A stretch of DNA of 53,858 nt from Chloroflexi bacterium UBA4736 (GTDB lineage Bacteria; Chloroflexota; Dormibacteria; Dormibacterales; Dormibacteraceae), in NCBI GenBank assembly GCA_002404015.1, contig DHIW01000022.1, positions 8,793-62,650 of the forward strand, written 5' to 3'. A program made the position numbers and the translations under genes. The notes under the pieces were generated by a model. It ran no database searches and was not told where the DNA came from. It saw only the letters and a list, made by a program, of their open reading frames with translations. Each line of letters starts with the position of its first letter. Positions within the stretch are counted from its first letter, which is position 1. Positions 1 through 10,694 of this stretch are shown one piece after another.

Positions 1-3000
1 GCGGATGGTGTCGGCCAGGCCGCCGGTGGCGCGCACGATGGGGATGGTGCCGTAGCGCAGGCTGATCAGCTGGGCCAGCCCGCAGGGCTCGAAGCGGGAG
101 GGCATCAGGAGCATGTCGGCGCCCGCGTACAGCCGCTGGGCAAGGCCCGCGTCAAAACCCAGGTAGGCGGCCACCCGGCCCGGGTTCTGGACCGCCGCGT
201 AGCGGAACATGTCCTCGTAGCGGCGGTCGCCGGTGCCTAGGACCGCGAGCTGGACGTCGAGCCGGCTGAGCGCCGGCATGGCCTGCTCGATGAGCTCCAG
301 GCCCTTCTGCTCGTAGAAGCGCGAGATGAAGGCGATCACTGGCGCCGAGGAAGGCGCGAGGCCCAGCTCCGCGCGCAGCGCCGCCTTGTCGAGCGCCTTT
401 CCGGAGGGGTCGGCGGCCGAGTAGTGATGGGCGATTGCCGGGTCGCGGGAGGGGTCGAACACCTCGGTATCGATCCCATTGACGATCCCGAAGAGCTTGT
501 GGGCGTGGGAACGGAGCTGCTCGTCCTGGCCCTCGCCGTACTCGGCGGTCTGGATCTCTTGCGAGTAGCGCTCGCTGACTGTGTTGACGACGTCGGAGTA
601 GTGGATGCCGCGGCCGAGCAGGTTGACGACGTCGTCCAGGTGCGGGATGCCGACCTTCATGAGGCCCCAGGGCTCGAGACTGGCCAGGTGCAGACTGCCG
701 TAGCCGAAGCTGCCCTGGAATGCGAGGTTGTGGATCGTGAGCACGGTTGCGATCCCGCTCAGCTCGGGATCCGCGGCGTAGAGGCGCTCGAGGAGGTTGG
801 GTATCAGGGCGGTGTGCCAGTCGTGGACGTGGATGACGTCGGGCACGAACCCCAGGGGGTGCAGCATCTCGATGGCCGCCCGCGACAGGTAGATGAAGCG
901 CGCGTCGTCGTCGCCGAACCCGTAAAGACCGTCCCTGTCGTACATCTGCGGGCAGTCCACGAAGTAGACCGGGACCTCGCCCAGCCGGCCCTCGAGAATC
1001 GCGCAATCGATGGTCTGGCTGCCCAGCGGAACCGGCAGGGAGCGAAGGACCGGTGAGAGCTTGTTCTGCTCGACGCCCACCTGCCGGTAGCGCGGCATGA
1101 CGAGCCGCACATCGTGGCCCTGGCGGCGGAGCTCCTTGGCGAGGGCCGCCGTCACGTCCGCGATGCCGCCTGCCTTGGCAAACGGCGCCACCTCGGCGGC
1201 CGCGATCAGGATCTTCAGCGGCGCACCCGGCTCGCCGCCACTCAGCCCGGCGCGCCTGGGCACGCGGATGCCGATCGAGCCGAGAGGCGGGATCTGCTCC
1301 ACGTCCCGGCCCTCGCGGGCGACCACTAGCGCCAGCTGCATCGGCTCGCCCGCGGTCTTCTCAATGAGGTCGAAGGGCACCGAGAAAGTCAGCATCGCGG
1401 GCGCGGGCAGGGTCCCCACCGGCGTGGCGCCGACCCGGGCTTCGTTGAGGCGGGCCACCGTCACGACGCCGTCCGCCACCCGCACCACCGTGCCCGGGTC
1501 GAAGCCCATGTCGGAGAGTGCCGCCGGCCGCAAGGGCGTCGCGAATTCGTCGCCCACGCTGTCACCGCCGGCGCTGCCCGAGCAGTAGAGCCAGAAGCTG
1601 ACCCCGGCTGCCCTCAGCTGGGCCTCCGACAGCGGGCTGTCGATCCGCACGTGGAGGCGCTCATCGTCGGACCCGTAGAGCATCCGCTGCACGACGTCCA
1701 CGGGCTTGTGGAGCGCGCCGAACCCGCTCCCCACCTCGTAGCGGCCGGCCTTCTCCCAGGCCGGGTCGTCTGGGCCGGCTGGCGTGAAGTTGCCGGCCGG
1801 CAGCCGGCGCTCCTCAGCCGTCGAGCGCTCGATGATGGGGCGGAAAAGGGCCGTCGGCTGCTTCACTCCGAGCAGCTTGTACACGTTGCGAAGGTGCAGC
1901 CGGAACTGGTTGTCCCAGATCGCGTCCATGCCGGAGTCGTGCTTTCGCGAGAACCACCAGAACCAGTCAGAGCCCTCGGTGATCATCACTTCGCGCCAGG
2001 CCCGGGCCACCTTCTCGGTGTCACCCGGATGGTGCCGGGCATAGTCCTCCAGCCAGTCCCGCGTCTCGGCCAGCAGGTCCCACGCGCGGTTGTGCTCGGG
2101 GTCCCCGATCCAGGTGTCGAGGTTGGCGCCGATCCAGCTGCCGGTGTGCAGCCGATGGAGCTGGCGGCGCTCCGGGTGCTGGTCGAGAAAGTCGGCCACG
2201 GTGGTGCACACGATGTCCTGGGCGGCGTCGAGCTCGCTGTAGAGGCCGTTCAGAAAATCGTGGCCCTCGCGCGGGTAGAAGTCCCAGGCGTTCTCCCCGT
2301 CCAGGGCGATCACGACCAGGAAGTCACGCTCCTCCCCCTGCTGGTCGCGGATGCGGCGGAGTCGCGTCATGAGGTCGCGGACCGCGTCCTGGGCGTGCAT
2401 CCGGTGGTAGTCGAAGCCGATCAGGTTGGAGAGCAGGCTGTCTCGAAACACCATGTCCACCTGACCGCCGTCGCGCTCCATCGACCAGGGCTGGTAGAGC
2501 AGCTCGGGCTGGGTAAGGCGGCCGTCGCCGTCGCGGGCCAGGTGGGTCTCGATGGAGCGCGCCAGCACCTCGTCGTCGGAGATGAACCAGTCCACGCCCG
2601 CGTGCACCGCCAGCGAGGCGACGCTCTCGCCCACCGCCATCTCCGAGGGCCACATGCCGCGAGGCCGCACGCCCATCACCCGCTCGAACGAGGTGAGGCC
2701 GATCTCGATCTGCCCTTCGGCGTCCTCGCGGTGCGAGAAATGTCGCTCCGGCAGGCGGATCTGGGGGGAGGCCGTGCGGGCCGAGTCGACGTGGCAGATG
2801 AGCGGCAGGATCGGGTGGTAATAGGGGGAGAAGGTCAGCTCCACCTGGCCCCGGGCCACCAGCTCGCGGTACTTGGGAATGACCTTGGCCACCAGCTCGA
2901 GCTGGGCCGTGATGAGGATCTCCTTGTCCGCCTCCGTGAAGTCGCGGTCCTTGATCCGGAGCGCCGACAGCCGCCGATCGTGGTCCGCGTAGACGGGGTC

Positions 3001-3432
3001 GATCCAGGCCAGGTTGGTCCAGACCTGGAGGTCGCGGATCTCGTCCACGGTGAAGTTGTCGGTTTCGCTCCGCGTGGCCAGCTCCGAGTAGCGCGGGGAT
3101 GCCTGGACTCTCAGGAAGCGAGGGGACTCCTTCATCCAGCGCAGGATGAAAGCGCGCTCTTCGCCGGACAGGTCGGCAGCCGGTCGCCTCGCGAGATTGA
3201 GGAACAGGTCCTGGTACTGGCCGCCGTTGTAATCCTCGATCTGGGCCAGCAGCGAGGGCACCAGGTTGAACGTCTGGCGGACCCGCGGATAGCCGTCCAG
3301 CAGGGCTGCCATCTTGTAGTAGTCCTTGCCCGCTCGAAGGCGGACCCAGGGCAGCAGGTAGGTGGCGGTGAGGTCGTCCTTGTAGTAGGGCTGGTGCTGA
3401 TGCCAGACGATCGCCAGGTGTAGAGGTCTCAT
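1..3432 (-). CDS. GH57 glycoside hydrolase - GT5 glycogen synthase fusion (3' end cut by window edge)
   Basis: The frame is open from an ATG at 3432 to the left edge (1144 codons seen, stop outside). The N-terminal part is GH57-like: HQHQP at residues 11-15 is GH57 region 1, and a GMWPSEM motif lies further on. From about residue 740 (K at 1213-1215) a GT5 domain begins with KILIAAAEVAPFAKAGG, which includes the ADP-glucose-binding loop (KAGG in place of KTGG). A VHDWH motif and the SRFEPCGLAQ motif follow near the edge. The family logic is elongation of alpha-1,4-glucan from a nucleotide sugar, with a GH57 partner that cleaves or transfers alpha-glucan. It is the last gene of the glycogen operon, 43 bp after glgB. 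In-frame checks at 3430, 1831 and 1213 all agree. Only the C-terminal end of the GT5 domain is missing. Confidence 0.9.
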   Translation of the reverse strand, partial: MRPLHLAIVWHQHQPYYKDDLTATYLLPWVRLRAGKDYYKMAALLDGYPRVRQTFNLVPSLLAQIEDYNGGQYQDLFLNLARRPAADLSGEERAFILRWMKESPRFLRVQASPRYSELATRSETDNFTVDEIRDLQVWTNLAWIDPVYADHDRRLSALRIKDRDFTEADKEILITAQLELVAKVIPKYRELVARGQVELTFSPYYHPILPLICHVDSARTASPQIRLPERHFSHREDAEGQIEIGLTSFERVMGVRPRGMWPSEMAVGESVASLAVHAGVDWFISDDEVLARSIETHLARDGDGRLTQPELLYQPWSMERDGGQVDMVFRDSLLSNLIGFDYHRMHAQDAVRDLMTRLRRIRDQQGEERDFLVVIALDGENAWDFYPREGHDFLNGLYSELDAAQDIVCTTVADFLDQHPERRQLHRLHTGSWIGANLDTWIGDPEHNRAWDLLAETRDWLEDYARHHPGDTEKVARAWREVMITEGSDWFWWFSRKHDSGMDAIWDNQFRLHLRNVYKLLGVKQPTALFRPIIERSTAEERRLPAGNFTPAGPDDPAWEKAGRYEVGSGFGALHKPVDVVQRMLYGSDDERLHVRIDSPLSEAQLRAAGVSFWLYCSGSAGGDSVGDEFATPLRPAALSDMGFDPGTVVRVADGVVTVARLNEARVGATPVGTLPAPAMLTFSVPFDLIEKTAGEPMQLALVVAREGRDVEQIPPLGSIGIRVPRRAGLSGGEPGAPLKILIAAAEVAPFAKAGGIADVTAALAKELRRQGHDVRLVMPRYRQVGVEQNKLSPVLRSLPVPLGSQTIDCAILEGRLGEVPVYFVDCPQMYDRDGLYGFGDDDARFIYLSRAAIEMLHPLGFVPDVIHVHDWHTALIPNLLERLYAADPELSGIATVLTIHNLAFQGSFGYGSLHLASLEPWGLMKVGIPHLDDVVNLLGRGIHYSDVVNTVSERYSQEIQTAEYGEGQDEQLRSHAHKLFGIVNGIDTEVFDPSRDPAIAHHYSAADPSGKALDKAALRAELGLAPSSAPVIAFISRFYEQKGLELIEQAMPALSRLDVQLAVLGTGDRRYEDMFRYAAVQNPGRVAAYLGFDAGLAQRLYAGADMLLMPSRFEPCGLAQLISLRYGTIPIVRATGGLADTIR

Positions 3433-3475
3433 TGGAAGCCGGCCGTAAGGATAGTCACGAAGCCGCTTTCGGGTC

Positions 3476-5365
3476 TTACCGCCGGTCCGTGAAGAACACC
3501 GCCCCCAGCGGGGGCAGCGCGATCTGAACCGAGTAGGGGCGGCCGTGCCAGGAGGACTCCTCGGCCTCGACGCCGCCCATGTTGCCCCAGCCGCTGCCGC
3601 CGTAGATCTCGGCGTCGCTGTTGAGCATCTCGCGCCAGAAGCCGCCTCGGGGCACGCCGAGCCGGTATTTGGCGCGGGGCACCGGCGTGAAGTTGAAGAC
3701 GGCGAGCACCTCGGAGAGCCCGACATGCCGGGAGAACGAGAGGATCGACTGCTCGGAGTCGTTGGCGTCCACCCAGGAAAAGCCCCCGGGATCGAAGTCG
3801 AGCTCGTGGAGCGCCTCGTCCCCGCGGTAAGTGGCGTTGAGGTCGGCGAGCCAGCGCATGACGCCCGAGTGCATGGCCTCCCCGGCCAGGTGCCAGTCCA
3901 GCGAGCCGTCGTGGTTCCACTCCTTCCACTGCCCGAACTCGCTGCCCATGAACAGCAGCTTCTTGCCGGGCGTCGCCCACATGTAGCCGTAGAGAAGGCG
4001 CAGGTTGGCGAACTTCTGCCACACGTCCCCCGGCATCTTGTTGAGCAGGGAGCCCTTGCCGTGCACGACCTCGTCGTGTGACAGAGGCAGCACGAAGTTC
4101 TCGCTGAACGCGTAGACGGTGCGGAACGTCAGGTTGTTGTGGTGGTACTTGCGATGCACGGGTTCCCGCTGCATGTAGTCGAGCGTGTCGTGCATCCAGC
4201 CCATGTCCCACTTCATGCCGAAGCCCAGCCCGCCAACGTAGGTCGGGCGCGAGACCATCGGCCACGCCGTGGACTCCTCCGCGATCGTCTGGACGTCGGG
4301 ATGCGTGGCGTAGACCTCGGCGTTGAGGCGGCGCAGGAGGTCGATCGCCTCGATGTTCTCGCGCCCGCCGTAGTCGTTGGGGATCCACTCGCCCGTCTTG
4401 CGCGAGTAGTCCAGGTAGAGCATCGAGGCCACCGCGTCGACGCGCAGGCCGTCCGCGTGATAAAGGTCCAACCAGAAGAGCGCTGAGGAGATGAGGAAGC
4501 TGCGGACCTCGTGGCGCCCGTAGTTGAAGATGTAGCTGTTCCAGTCCGGGTGGAAGCCGCGCCTGGGATCGGCGTGCTCATACAGGTGGGTGCCGTCGAA
4601 GTAGCCCAGGCCGTGCTCGTCGGTCGGGAAGTGCGAAGGCACCCAGTCCAGGATCACCCCGATCCCGCGCTGGTGCAGGTAGTCCACCAGGTACATGAAG
4701 TCCTGGGGCGTGCCGTAGCGGCTGGTGGGTGCGAAGAAGCCGGTGCACTGGTAGCCCCAGGAGCCGAAGAACGGGTGCTCCATGATCGGCAGGAACTGGA
4801 CGTGGGTGAACCCGCCTCGCTCCAGGTAGTCGCCCAACCGGGGTGCCAGCTCGCGATAGGTAAGCGACCGGTAGCCTTCGTCGGGCACTCGCATCCAGGA
4901 GCCCACATGCATCTCGTAGATGGACCACGGCGCCTTCGGCGAGTTGCGGGCCGCGCGGTCCTTCATCCAGGCGCCGTCGGCCCACTCGTAGGCCAGGTCC
5001 CAGACGATCGAGCCGGTCTTCGGCGCCACCTCGGTGAACACCCCGAAAGGGTCCGTCTTGTCGACCGTGTAGCCGGTGCCGCGCGCGACGATGTGGAACT
5101 TGTAGAGGGCGCCGTGGCCGACGTTGGGGATGGCCCCCTCCCAGATCCCCGACCCGCCGCGCGGGCGGAGCGGGTTGGTACGGGAGTCCCAGCCGTTGAA
5201 GTCGCCGACCACGGCAACCGTCTCGGCGTTGGGAGCCCAGACCGCGAAATAGGTTCCGCCCCCCGGCAGGAGGTGGGCGCCCAGCTTATCGTAGAGCCGG
5301 AAGTGGCTGCCCTCGTTGAAGAGGTAGACGTCGTCGTCGGAGATCAGGCTCAGATCCAGCTTCAT
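3476..5365 (-). CDS. glgB: 1,4-alpha-glucan branching enzyme (GH13)
   Basis: 629 aa. It forms alpha-1,6 branches in glycogen. An N-terminal CBM48-like beta domain (about residues 30-125, [21 protein letters not shown]) precedes the GH13 barrel. The catalytic residues are visible: nucleophile D310 in [10 protein letters not shown], acid/base E363 in IAEES and D431 in LSHDEVVH. Its length is slightly short of E. coli GlgB because the extra N-terminal domain is absent, as in many bacteria. The start overlaps the treS stop by 4 bp (ATGA), so translation is probably coupled. Identification is very secure. Confidence 0.97.
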   Translation of the reverse strand: MKLDLSLISDDDVYLFNEGSHFRLYDKLGAHLLPGGGTYFAVWAPNAETVAVVGDFNGWDSRTNPLRPRGGSGIWEGAIPNVGHGALYKFHIVARGTGYTVDKTDPFGVFTEVAPKTGSIVWDLAYEWADGAWMKDRAARNSPKAPWSIYEMHVGSWMRVPDEGYRSLTYRELAPRLGDYLERGGFTHVQFLPIMEHPFFGSWGYQCTGFFAPTSRYGTPQDFMYLVDYLHQRGIGVILDWVPSHFPTDEHGLGYFDGTHLYEHADPRRGFHPDWNSYIFNYGRHEVRSFLISSALFWLDLYHADGLRVDAVASMLYLDYSRKTGEWIPNDYGGRENIEAIDLLRRLNAEVYATHPDVQTIAEESTAWPMVSRPTYVGGLGFGMKWDMGWMHDTLDYMQREPVHRKYHHNNLTFRTVYAFSENFVLPLSHDEVVHGKGSLLNKMPGDVWQKFANLRLLYGYMWATPGKKLLFMGSEFGQWKEWNHDGSLDWHLAGEAMHSGVMRWLADLNATYRGDEALHELDFDPGGFSWVDANDSEQSILSFSRHVGLSEVLAVFNFTPVPRAKYRLGVPRGGFWREMLNSDAEIYGGSGWGNMGGVEAEESSWHGRPYSVQIALPPLGAVFFTDRR

Positions 5366-8300
5366 CGGCTTTTCATCAATTCGAGTATCCCTTTGATCGG
5401 GATCGACACCCAGCCGGGCCGGTTGTCGAGCTCGTAGCGCAGCTCGTACAGCGCCTTTTCGATCAGCATCGTCTGGAGCACGATGCTCCGCTCCTCCACG
5501 GTACGTGGCATGAACGGCGCCGTGCCCGCGGTCGCCACGTAAGACTCGAGGAAGGCGGCCGACGCGGCCGTCGTCCAGAGCCGTACGCAGGCCTCCATCG
5601 GCTTCGTGACGGTGCCCGCGGGCCGCGCGCTCAGGCCGCTGAAACCCGCGTACTCGAAGCTGCGCAACATTCCGGCGACGTCCTTGAGAGCCCAGCGCTT
5701 GAGCCGCCGGTCGCGCAGGGGCCGGCCGGGCTCGCCCTCGAAGTCGATGATGATGTAGTCGCTGCCCGTGTACAGCACCTGGCCCAGGTGGAAGTCGCCG
5801 TGGCAGCGAATCCGAGCGGCGCTGACGGGCCGCTCCAGCACGTGCCGCAGCCTCTCCTGGACCGCCGCCTCCAGGCCCAGGACCGCCTGCGCCTCCTCGG
5901 CCAGCTCGGCCGGGAGCCGGGGCAGCGCCTGGCGCAGCATCGGGAAGACCTGTCCGGCCAGGCTGCGGATCGACTGGTAGATCGAGCGCGCGTCGAGCAT
6001 CGAGGTCGGCTCCGGCGCGAAGTCGGGGTTCTCGGCGTCGGACGCCAGTGCCAGGTGCATCTGCGCCGTCCGGCGGCCGAGCAAAGCGGCCAGCACCCGG
6101 TAGCCCTTGACGCTGTCCGGCCGGCAGGGGGCACCCCGGTCGAGCAGTCCATCCACGGCCCGCAGCGCCTGCTTCCAGGCGTCGCCCTGGTTGGGCACGT
6201 AGGCCTGCAACATTCCCAGCGCCGCCGTCTGGTCGCGGCTCCGCCGGTAGAAGAGCGCCCCCGCCACCGGGGCTATGTTCGGAAAGCCGGCGTCGGTCAG
6301 GAAGCGGGCCACCTCGAGGTCGGGATTCAAGCCGTCCTCGACCCGGCGGTAGAACTTCATGATCAGCCGCTCGCCGAACACGACCGAGTTGTTCGACTGC
6401 TCGGCGCCGGACAGCTTGGGCGTCAGCTTCTCCGTGCCCGAGTCGGCGCCCCGAAGGCGTTTCAGCTGCGGCGTGGGCAGCGCCAGCAGGTCGCCCTGGC
6501 GGCCCTTGAAGCGGCGCCGCCTGGCGATCGCGTCCAGCAGGCTCTCGGTGAACGCCGGGTCGGTCAGGGCGTCGGTCATCTTGCCGTCCTCGGCCGGGCG
6601 CAGCGGCAGGGCGAACAGCTCGGCGTCGGTGCCCGCGTAGTCGACCTCCGCGAGCGTCACCTCGGCGCCGGCGACAGGGATGACGTCCGCGATGCGGACA
6701 CCCTTGATCCGGCGCGACTTGGAGCTGAACCAGCGCTGGCGGGCCAGATAGGCCGGCAGCTGGGTCTCCAGGGCGGCCTTCTCGAGGCGGGGTGGCTCCG
6801 CGTCCAGCTGGGCCGCCACCTTCAGCGGCTCGATCGAGAACCAGTAGAAGGCGTGCGGCCCCAGCGTGACCTGGTAAGGCGTCTCCCCGATCGGCGGGAA
6901 CTCGGAGCGGCCGAACATCTCGACCGGGACCAGGCCGCTGAAGTCCGCCAGGTCCAGGTGGGCGAACTGGGGAAAGCGCGAGAGGTTGGCGAGCAACAGG
7001 ATCCGCTCATCGCCGTGGTGCCGGATGAAGGCGATCACGCTCCTGTTCTCGGGGTGGAGGAACTCGATCGTTCCCCGCCCGAACGCCGAGTGGCGGCGGC
7101 GCAGCGAGATGAGCCGCTTCATCCAGTGCAGCAGCGACTGCGGGTTGCCTTCCTGGGTCTCCACGTTGACCGACTCGTAGTGATACTCGGGGTCCAGGAT
7201 CACGGGCAGGTAGAGACGCTGCCGGTTGGCGTCGGAGAAGCCCGCGTTGCGGTCGCCGCTCCACTGCATCGGCGTGCGCACGCCGTTGCGGTCGCCCAGG
7301 TAGATGTTGTCGCCCATCCCGATCTCGTCGCCGTAGTAGAGGACGGGCGTCCCGGGCAGCGAGAAGAGAAGGGCGTTCATGAGCTCGATACGCCGCCGGT
7401 TGTTGCTCAGGAGCGGCGCCAGTCGGCGCCGGATGCCGAGGTTGATGCGGGCTTCGGGGTCGCGCGTGTAGCTGCGGTACATGTAGTCCCGCTCCTCGTC
7501 GGTGACCATCTCCAGGGTCAGCTCGTCGTGGTTGCGCAGGAACATCGCCCACTGCGCGCTCTCCGGGATGGGCGGGGTCTGGGCGAGGATGTCGATGACC
7601 GGGAAGCGATCCTCCATGCGCAGCGCCATGAAGAGCCGCGGCATCACCGGGAAGTGGAACGCCATGTGGCACTCGTCCCCGTTCCCGAAGTAGGTCACGG
7701 CCTCCTCCGGCCACTGGTTGGCCTCCGCCAGCAGCATTCGGTCCGAGAAGTTGGCGTCCACGTGCGCGCGCAGGTCTTTCAGAAACTGGTGGCTCTCCGG
7801 TAGGTTCTCGCAGTTGGTGCCATCCCTCTCGTACAGGTAGGGGATGGCGTCCAGCCGGAGGCCGTCGATGCCCATCTCCAGCCAGAAGTCGACCACCTTG
7901 AAGAGGGCCTCGTGGACCTTCGGGTTGTCGTAGTTGAGGTCCGGCTGGTGCGCGTAGAAGCGGTGCCAGAAGTAGGCGTTCGCCACATGGTCCCAGGTCC
8001 AGTTCGAGGTCTCGAAGTCCTTGAAGATGATCCGGGCGTCCAGGTAGCGCTGGTTCGTGTCGCTCCAGACGTAGAAGTCGCGGGCCGCCGTGCCCGGCTT
8101 GGCCCGCCGCGCCCGCTGGTACCAGGGGTGCTGGTCCGAGGTGTGGTTGCAGACGAGCTCGGTGATGACGCGGATGCCCCGGGCGTGCGCCCCGCGCACC
8201 AGCCGGCGCACGTCCGACAGCGTCCCGTACGTGGGGTTGACGTCCGTGTAGTCGGCGATGTCGTAGCCGTCGTCCTTCAGCGGCGATGGATAGAAGGGCA

Positions 8301-8457
8301 GCAGCCAGATCGCTGTGACCCCCAGGGAGGCGATGTAGTCGAGTTTCGAGATGAGGCCCCGGAAGTCGCCGATGCCGTCTCCGTTGCTGTCGGCGAAGGC
8401 GCGCACGTGCACCTCGTAGATGACGGCGTCCTTGTACCAGGTGGGGTCAGCCGACAT
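5362..8457 (-). CDS. treS: Trehalose synthase - maltokinase fusion (TreS-Pep2)
   Basis: 1031 aa. Residues 1-545 are a GH13 trehalose synthase (maltose glucosylmutase) with D203 in GLRLDA, E245 in LLAEANQW and D311 in FLRNHDE. Residues about 550-1031 are maltokinase, with the phosphotransferase-type [11 protein letters not shown] and [11 protein letters not shown] motifs. The fusion turns trehalose into maltose and then maltose-1-phosphate, the donor for GlgE, whose gene lies directly upstream. The start ATG has a GGAG about 9 nt upstream and overlaps the glgE stop by 11 bp. Fused TreS-Pep2 proteins are known in several phyla, so this is a standard arrangement. Confidence 0.96.
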   Translation of the reverse strand: MSADPTWYKDAVIYEVHVRAFADSNGDGIGDFRGLISKLDYIASLGVTAIWLLPFYPSPLKDDGYDIADYTDVNPTYGTLSDVRRLVRGAHARGIRVITELVCNHTSDQHPWYQRARRAKPGTAARDFYVWSDTNQRYLDARIIFKDFETSNWTWDHVANAYFWHRFYAHQPDLNYDNPKVHEALFKVVDFWLEMGIDGLRLDAIPYLYERDGTNCENLPESHQFLKDLRAHVDANFSDRMLLAEANQWPEEAVTYFGNGDECHMAFHFPVMPRLFMALRMEDRFPVIDILAQTPPIPESAQWAMFLRNHDELTLEMVTDEERDYMYRSYTRDPEARINLGIRRRLAPLLSNNRRRIELMNALLFSLPGTPVLYYGDEIGMGDNIYLGDRNGVRTPMQWSGDRNAGFSDANRQRLYLPVILDPEYHYESVNVETQEGNPQSLLHWMKRLISLRRRHSAFGRGTIEFLHPENRSVIAFIRHHGDERILLLANLSRFPQFAHLDLADFSGLVPVEMFGRSEFPPIGETPYQVTLGPHAFYWFSIEPLKVAAQLDAEPPRLEKAALETQLPAYLARQRWFSSKSRRIKGVRIADVIPVAGAEVTLAEVDYAGTDAELFALPLRPAEDGKMTDALTDPAFTESLLDAIARRRRFKGRQGDLLALPTPQLKRLRGADSGTEKLTPKLSGAEQSNNSVVFGERLIMKFYRRVEDGLNPDLEVARFLTDAGFPNIAPVAGALFYRRSRDQTAALGMLQAYVPNQGDAWKQALRAVDGLLDRGAPCRPDSVKGYRVLAALLGRRTAQMHLALASDAENPDFAPEPTSMLDARSIYQSIRSLAGQVFPMLRQALPRLPAELAEEAQAVLGLEAAVQERLRHVLERPVSAARIRCHGDFHLGQVLYTGSDYIIIDFEGEPGRPLRDRRLKRWALKDVAGMLRSFEYAGFSGLSARPAGTVTKPMEACVRLWTTAASAAFLESYVATAGTAPFMPRTVEERSIVLQTMLIEKALYELRYELDNRPGWVSIPIKGILELMKSR

Positions 8458-10408
8458 CGCTGTTCTCCAACTCCCGGAGGCGGCGGCCGATCCGGAACAC
8501 GTGGGCAGGCGTGACCGCCGGGTCGAGGTCGACGTAGTTCCACGCCGGCGGCGCGTTCCACGTGTAGCCGGCGCCGTTCAGGACATCCTCGACCGCATAC
8601 GTGAGCGGCCCGCTCTCGACGGGCAGCTCGATCCACCCGGCCTGGCGCTGGAAGGGGTCCAGGTTGACGACGACGCAGATCGGGTCGGATCCGTCGGGAG
8701 CGGTCTTCGTGTAGGCCAACAGGCGTTCATTGTCCGTGTTCACGAAGCGCAGCCAGCGGTCGTGCTGCAGGGCCGGGTGCTCGCGCCGGATCCGGTTGAC
8801 GCGCGTGATCAGCTCGCGCAGGGAGCCTTTCTGCTTCAGGTCCCAGTGCCGGATCGCGTACTTCTCCGAGTCCAGATAGTCCTCTCTGCCGACCATGTGG
8901 GGACTGGTCTCGACGAGCTCATACACCGGCCCGTAGATCCCGAATGACGCGCCCAGCGTTGCCGCCAGGACAAGGCGTAGCGCGGACCCGACGGGGCCTC
9001 CCTTCTGCGCGAAATCGGTGAGGATGTCGGGTGTGTTGGGCCAGAGGTTGGCCCGGAAGAAGTCCGAGACGGGCGGCCGGGTCAGCTCGCTGAAGTACTG
9101 CTTCAGCTCCCACGCCTCGTGCCGCCAGGCAAAGTACGTGTACGACTGCGAGAAGCCCAGTTTGGCCAGCCGGTACATCACCTTGGGATGGGTGAAGGCC
9201 TCGGACAGGAAGATCAGGTCGGGGTGCCGGGCGTGCAGCTCCCCGATGACCCACTCCCAGAAGTCGAAGGGCTTGGTGTGCGGGTTGTCCACCCGGAACG
9301 CGCGCACGCCCTGCTCGACCCAGAACTCGAACACGCTTTTGAGCTCCTCCCACAGCGCCTGACGGTGCTCCGACTCGAAGTCGAACGGGTAGATGTCCTG
9401 GTACTTCTTGGGCGGGTTCTCCGCGTACTGGATCGTGCCGTCCGGCCGCTGCCGGAACCACTCCGGGTGGTCGCGCACGTAGGGATGGTCGGGAGAGACC
9501 TGGAAGGCGATGTCCAGCGCGACCTCGAGGCCGTGGCGCTCGGCCGCCGCCACCAGGTGCCTGAAGTCGGCGAGCGTGCCGAGCTCGGGGTGGATGGACT
9601 TGTGGCCGCCCTCGGGCGCGCCGATGGCCCAGGGGCTGCCGGGGTCGCTCGGGGTTGGCCGGGTGGTGTTGTTGGCGCCCTTACGGAAGGCGGCGCCGAT
9701 CGGGTGGATCGGGGGCAGGTAGAGCACGTCGAAGCCCATGCCCGCCACGTAGGGCAGCCTGGCCTCCACGTCCTTGAACGTGCCGTGCCTGCCCGGCTTC
9801 GAGGAGGCGGAGCGGGGAAACATCTCGTACCAGGCCGAGAAGCGCGCCCGCTCGCGCTCCACAAACATGGGGACCTCGTGGCCGTAGCAGCCGGCGTGGC
9901 TCCGGTCCGGGTGGCGGGCCATGAGGTTGGCCAGGTCGAAGGCCAGGGCCCGCTCGGCGCCCCGCTTGCCGGTCAGCGAGCGGGCGGCGGCGGCCAGGGT
10001 CTTGGCGTCGGCGCCCGAGGCCCGCTTGGCGGCCGCCCGGACGAGGGCCGCTCCCACCTTGAGGTCCACCTCCACGTCCTGGCCCGCCTCAAGCCGGCGG
10101 ATCATGTCGCGGGCCCAGGTGTGGAAGTGGTCCACCCAGGCCTCGATGGTGAACGACCAGCGGCCCAGCCGGTCGACCCGGAACTGGCCCCGCCAGCTGT
10201 CGTTCACGGTCAGGCGCAGAGGGGCCTCGCGCCACTCGCCCTGCTCGGCGCGGTAGCGGAGGACGGCGGCCAGCTCGTCGTGGCCGTCCGCGAAGATGTC
10301 GGCGTCCACCAGGACGAGGTCGCCGAGCGTCCGCTTCACCGCAAAGCGGCCGCCGTCCACTTCCGGGCTGACGGCCTCGATGGCCACCCGCCGCCTGCCG
10401 TCATCCAC
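8447..10408 (-). CDS. glgE: Alpha-1,4-glucan:maltose-1-phosphate maltosyltransferase
   Basis: 653 aa GH13_3 enzyme that adds maltosyl units from maltose-1-phosphate to alpha-1,4-glucan. An N-terminal beta and helical region (about 1-190) precedes the barrel, with the family signature YLPPIHPIG at 230-238. The nucleophile is D374 in FRVDNPHTKP and the acid/base is E403 in FLSEAFTHP. The start is GTG. It is the first gene of the leftward glycogen operon, and the next gene makes its substrate. A hairpin at 10448-10482 separates it from the preceding transcription unit. Confidence 0.97.
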   Translation of the reverse strand: MDDGRRRVAIEAVSPEVDGGRFAVKRTLGDLVLVDADIFADGHDELAAVLRYRAEQGEWREAPLRLTVNDSWRGQFRVDRLGRWSFTIEAWVDHFHTWARDMIRRLEAGQDVEVDLKVGAALVRAAAKRASGADAKTLAAAARSLTGKRGAERALAFDLANLMARHPDRSHAGCYGHEVPMFVERERARFSAWYEMFPRSASSKPGRHGTFKDVEARLPYVAGMGFDVLYLPPIHPIGAAFRKGANNTTRPTPSDPGSPWAIGAPEGGHKSIHPELGTLADFRHLVAAAERHGLEVALDIAFQVSPDHPYVRDHPEWFRQRPDGTIQYAENPPKKYQDIYPFDFESEHRQALWEELKSVFEFWVEQGVRAFRVDNPHTKPFDFWEWVIGELHARHPDLIFLSEAFTHPKVMYRLAKLGFSQSYTYFAWRHEAWELKQYFSELTRPPVSDFFRANLWPNTPDILTDFAQKGGPVGSALRLVLAATLGASFGIYGPVYELVETSPHMVGREDYLDSEKYAIRHWDLKQKGSLRELITRVNRIRREHPALQHDRWLRFVNTDNERLLAYTKTAPDGSDPICVVVNLDPFQRQAGWIELPVESGPLTYAVEDVLNGAGYTWNAPPAWNYVDLDPAVTPAHVFRIGRRLRELENSDVG

Positions 10409-10447
10409 CCGTTCAATGGTGCCCCAAGCGGGCCTTCGAACGTTAGT

Positions 10448-10482
10448 AGTGTCCCGCTCCAGAGACTCCGGAGCAGAACACT
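10448..10482 (-). terminator. 13-bp stem hairpin after the small membrane protein gene
   Basis: Arms 10448-10460 and 10470-10482 pair over 13 positions, two of them G-U in the leftward transcript, with a 9-nt loop. It begins at the stop codon of the 10481-10687 gene and lies about 40 bp upstream of glgE. There is no clear U tract, so it may be an atypical terminator or a processing structure in the glgE leader. Confidence 0.45.
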
Positions 10483-10687
10483 AGGCCGGCGAGCGCTTCC
10501 TCATGCCGAACCACACCAGGCCGCCGCCGGCGACCAGCACGACCACTCCGACGCTGCCCCAGAAGCCAGACCCGGTCATGAAGCTGCCTTTGATCAGCCC
10601 CACACCCTGGCCGATCCAGACCAGGCCCAGCAGTGCCAGCAGGACGCCGAAGACGAGAGCCAGGGTTTTCACGTCTGAGATATACAC
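10481..10687 (-). CDS. Small two-TM membrane protein
   Basis: 68 aa with two hydrophobic helices (about residues 7-27 and 40-60) separated by a short Gly/Ser-rich link and ending in a basic tail (MRKRSPA). No family was recognised. It starts 7 bp after the stop of the ECF42 sigma factor gene and is probably co-transcribed with it. Function is unknown; a link to the sigma factor is only inferred from position. Confidence 0.6.
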   Translation of the reverse strand: MYISDVKTLALVFGVLLALLGLVWIGQGVGLIKGSFMTGSGFWGSVGVVVLVAGGGLVWFGMRKRSPA

Positions 10688-10694
10688 CGGCGGG

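Noticed and set aside
1651..3423. 590-aa open frame on the plus strand
   Set aside because: Antisense of the GH57 domain; low-complexity V/G/R/H-rich translation typical of GC-rich shadow frames.
5788..7803. 671-aa plus-strand open frame
   Set aside because: Opposite strand of the well-identified treS-maltokinase gene; composition is that of a shadow.
9119..10678. 519-aa plus-strand open frame
   Set aside because: Antisense of glgE and the small membrane gene; no recognisable domain.
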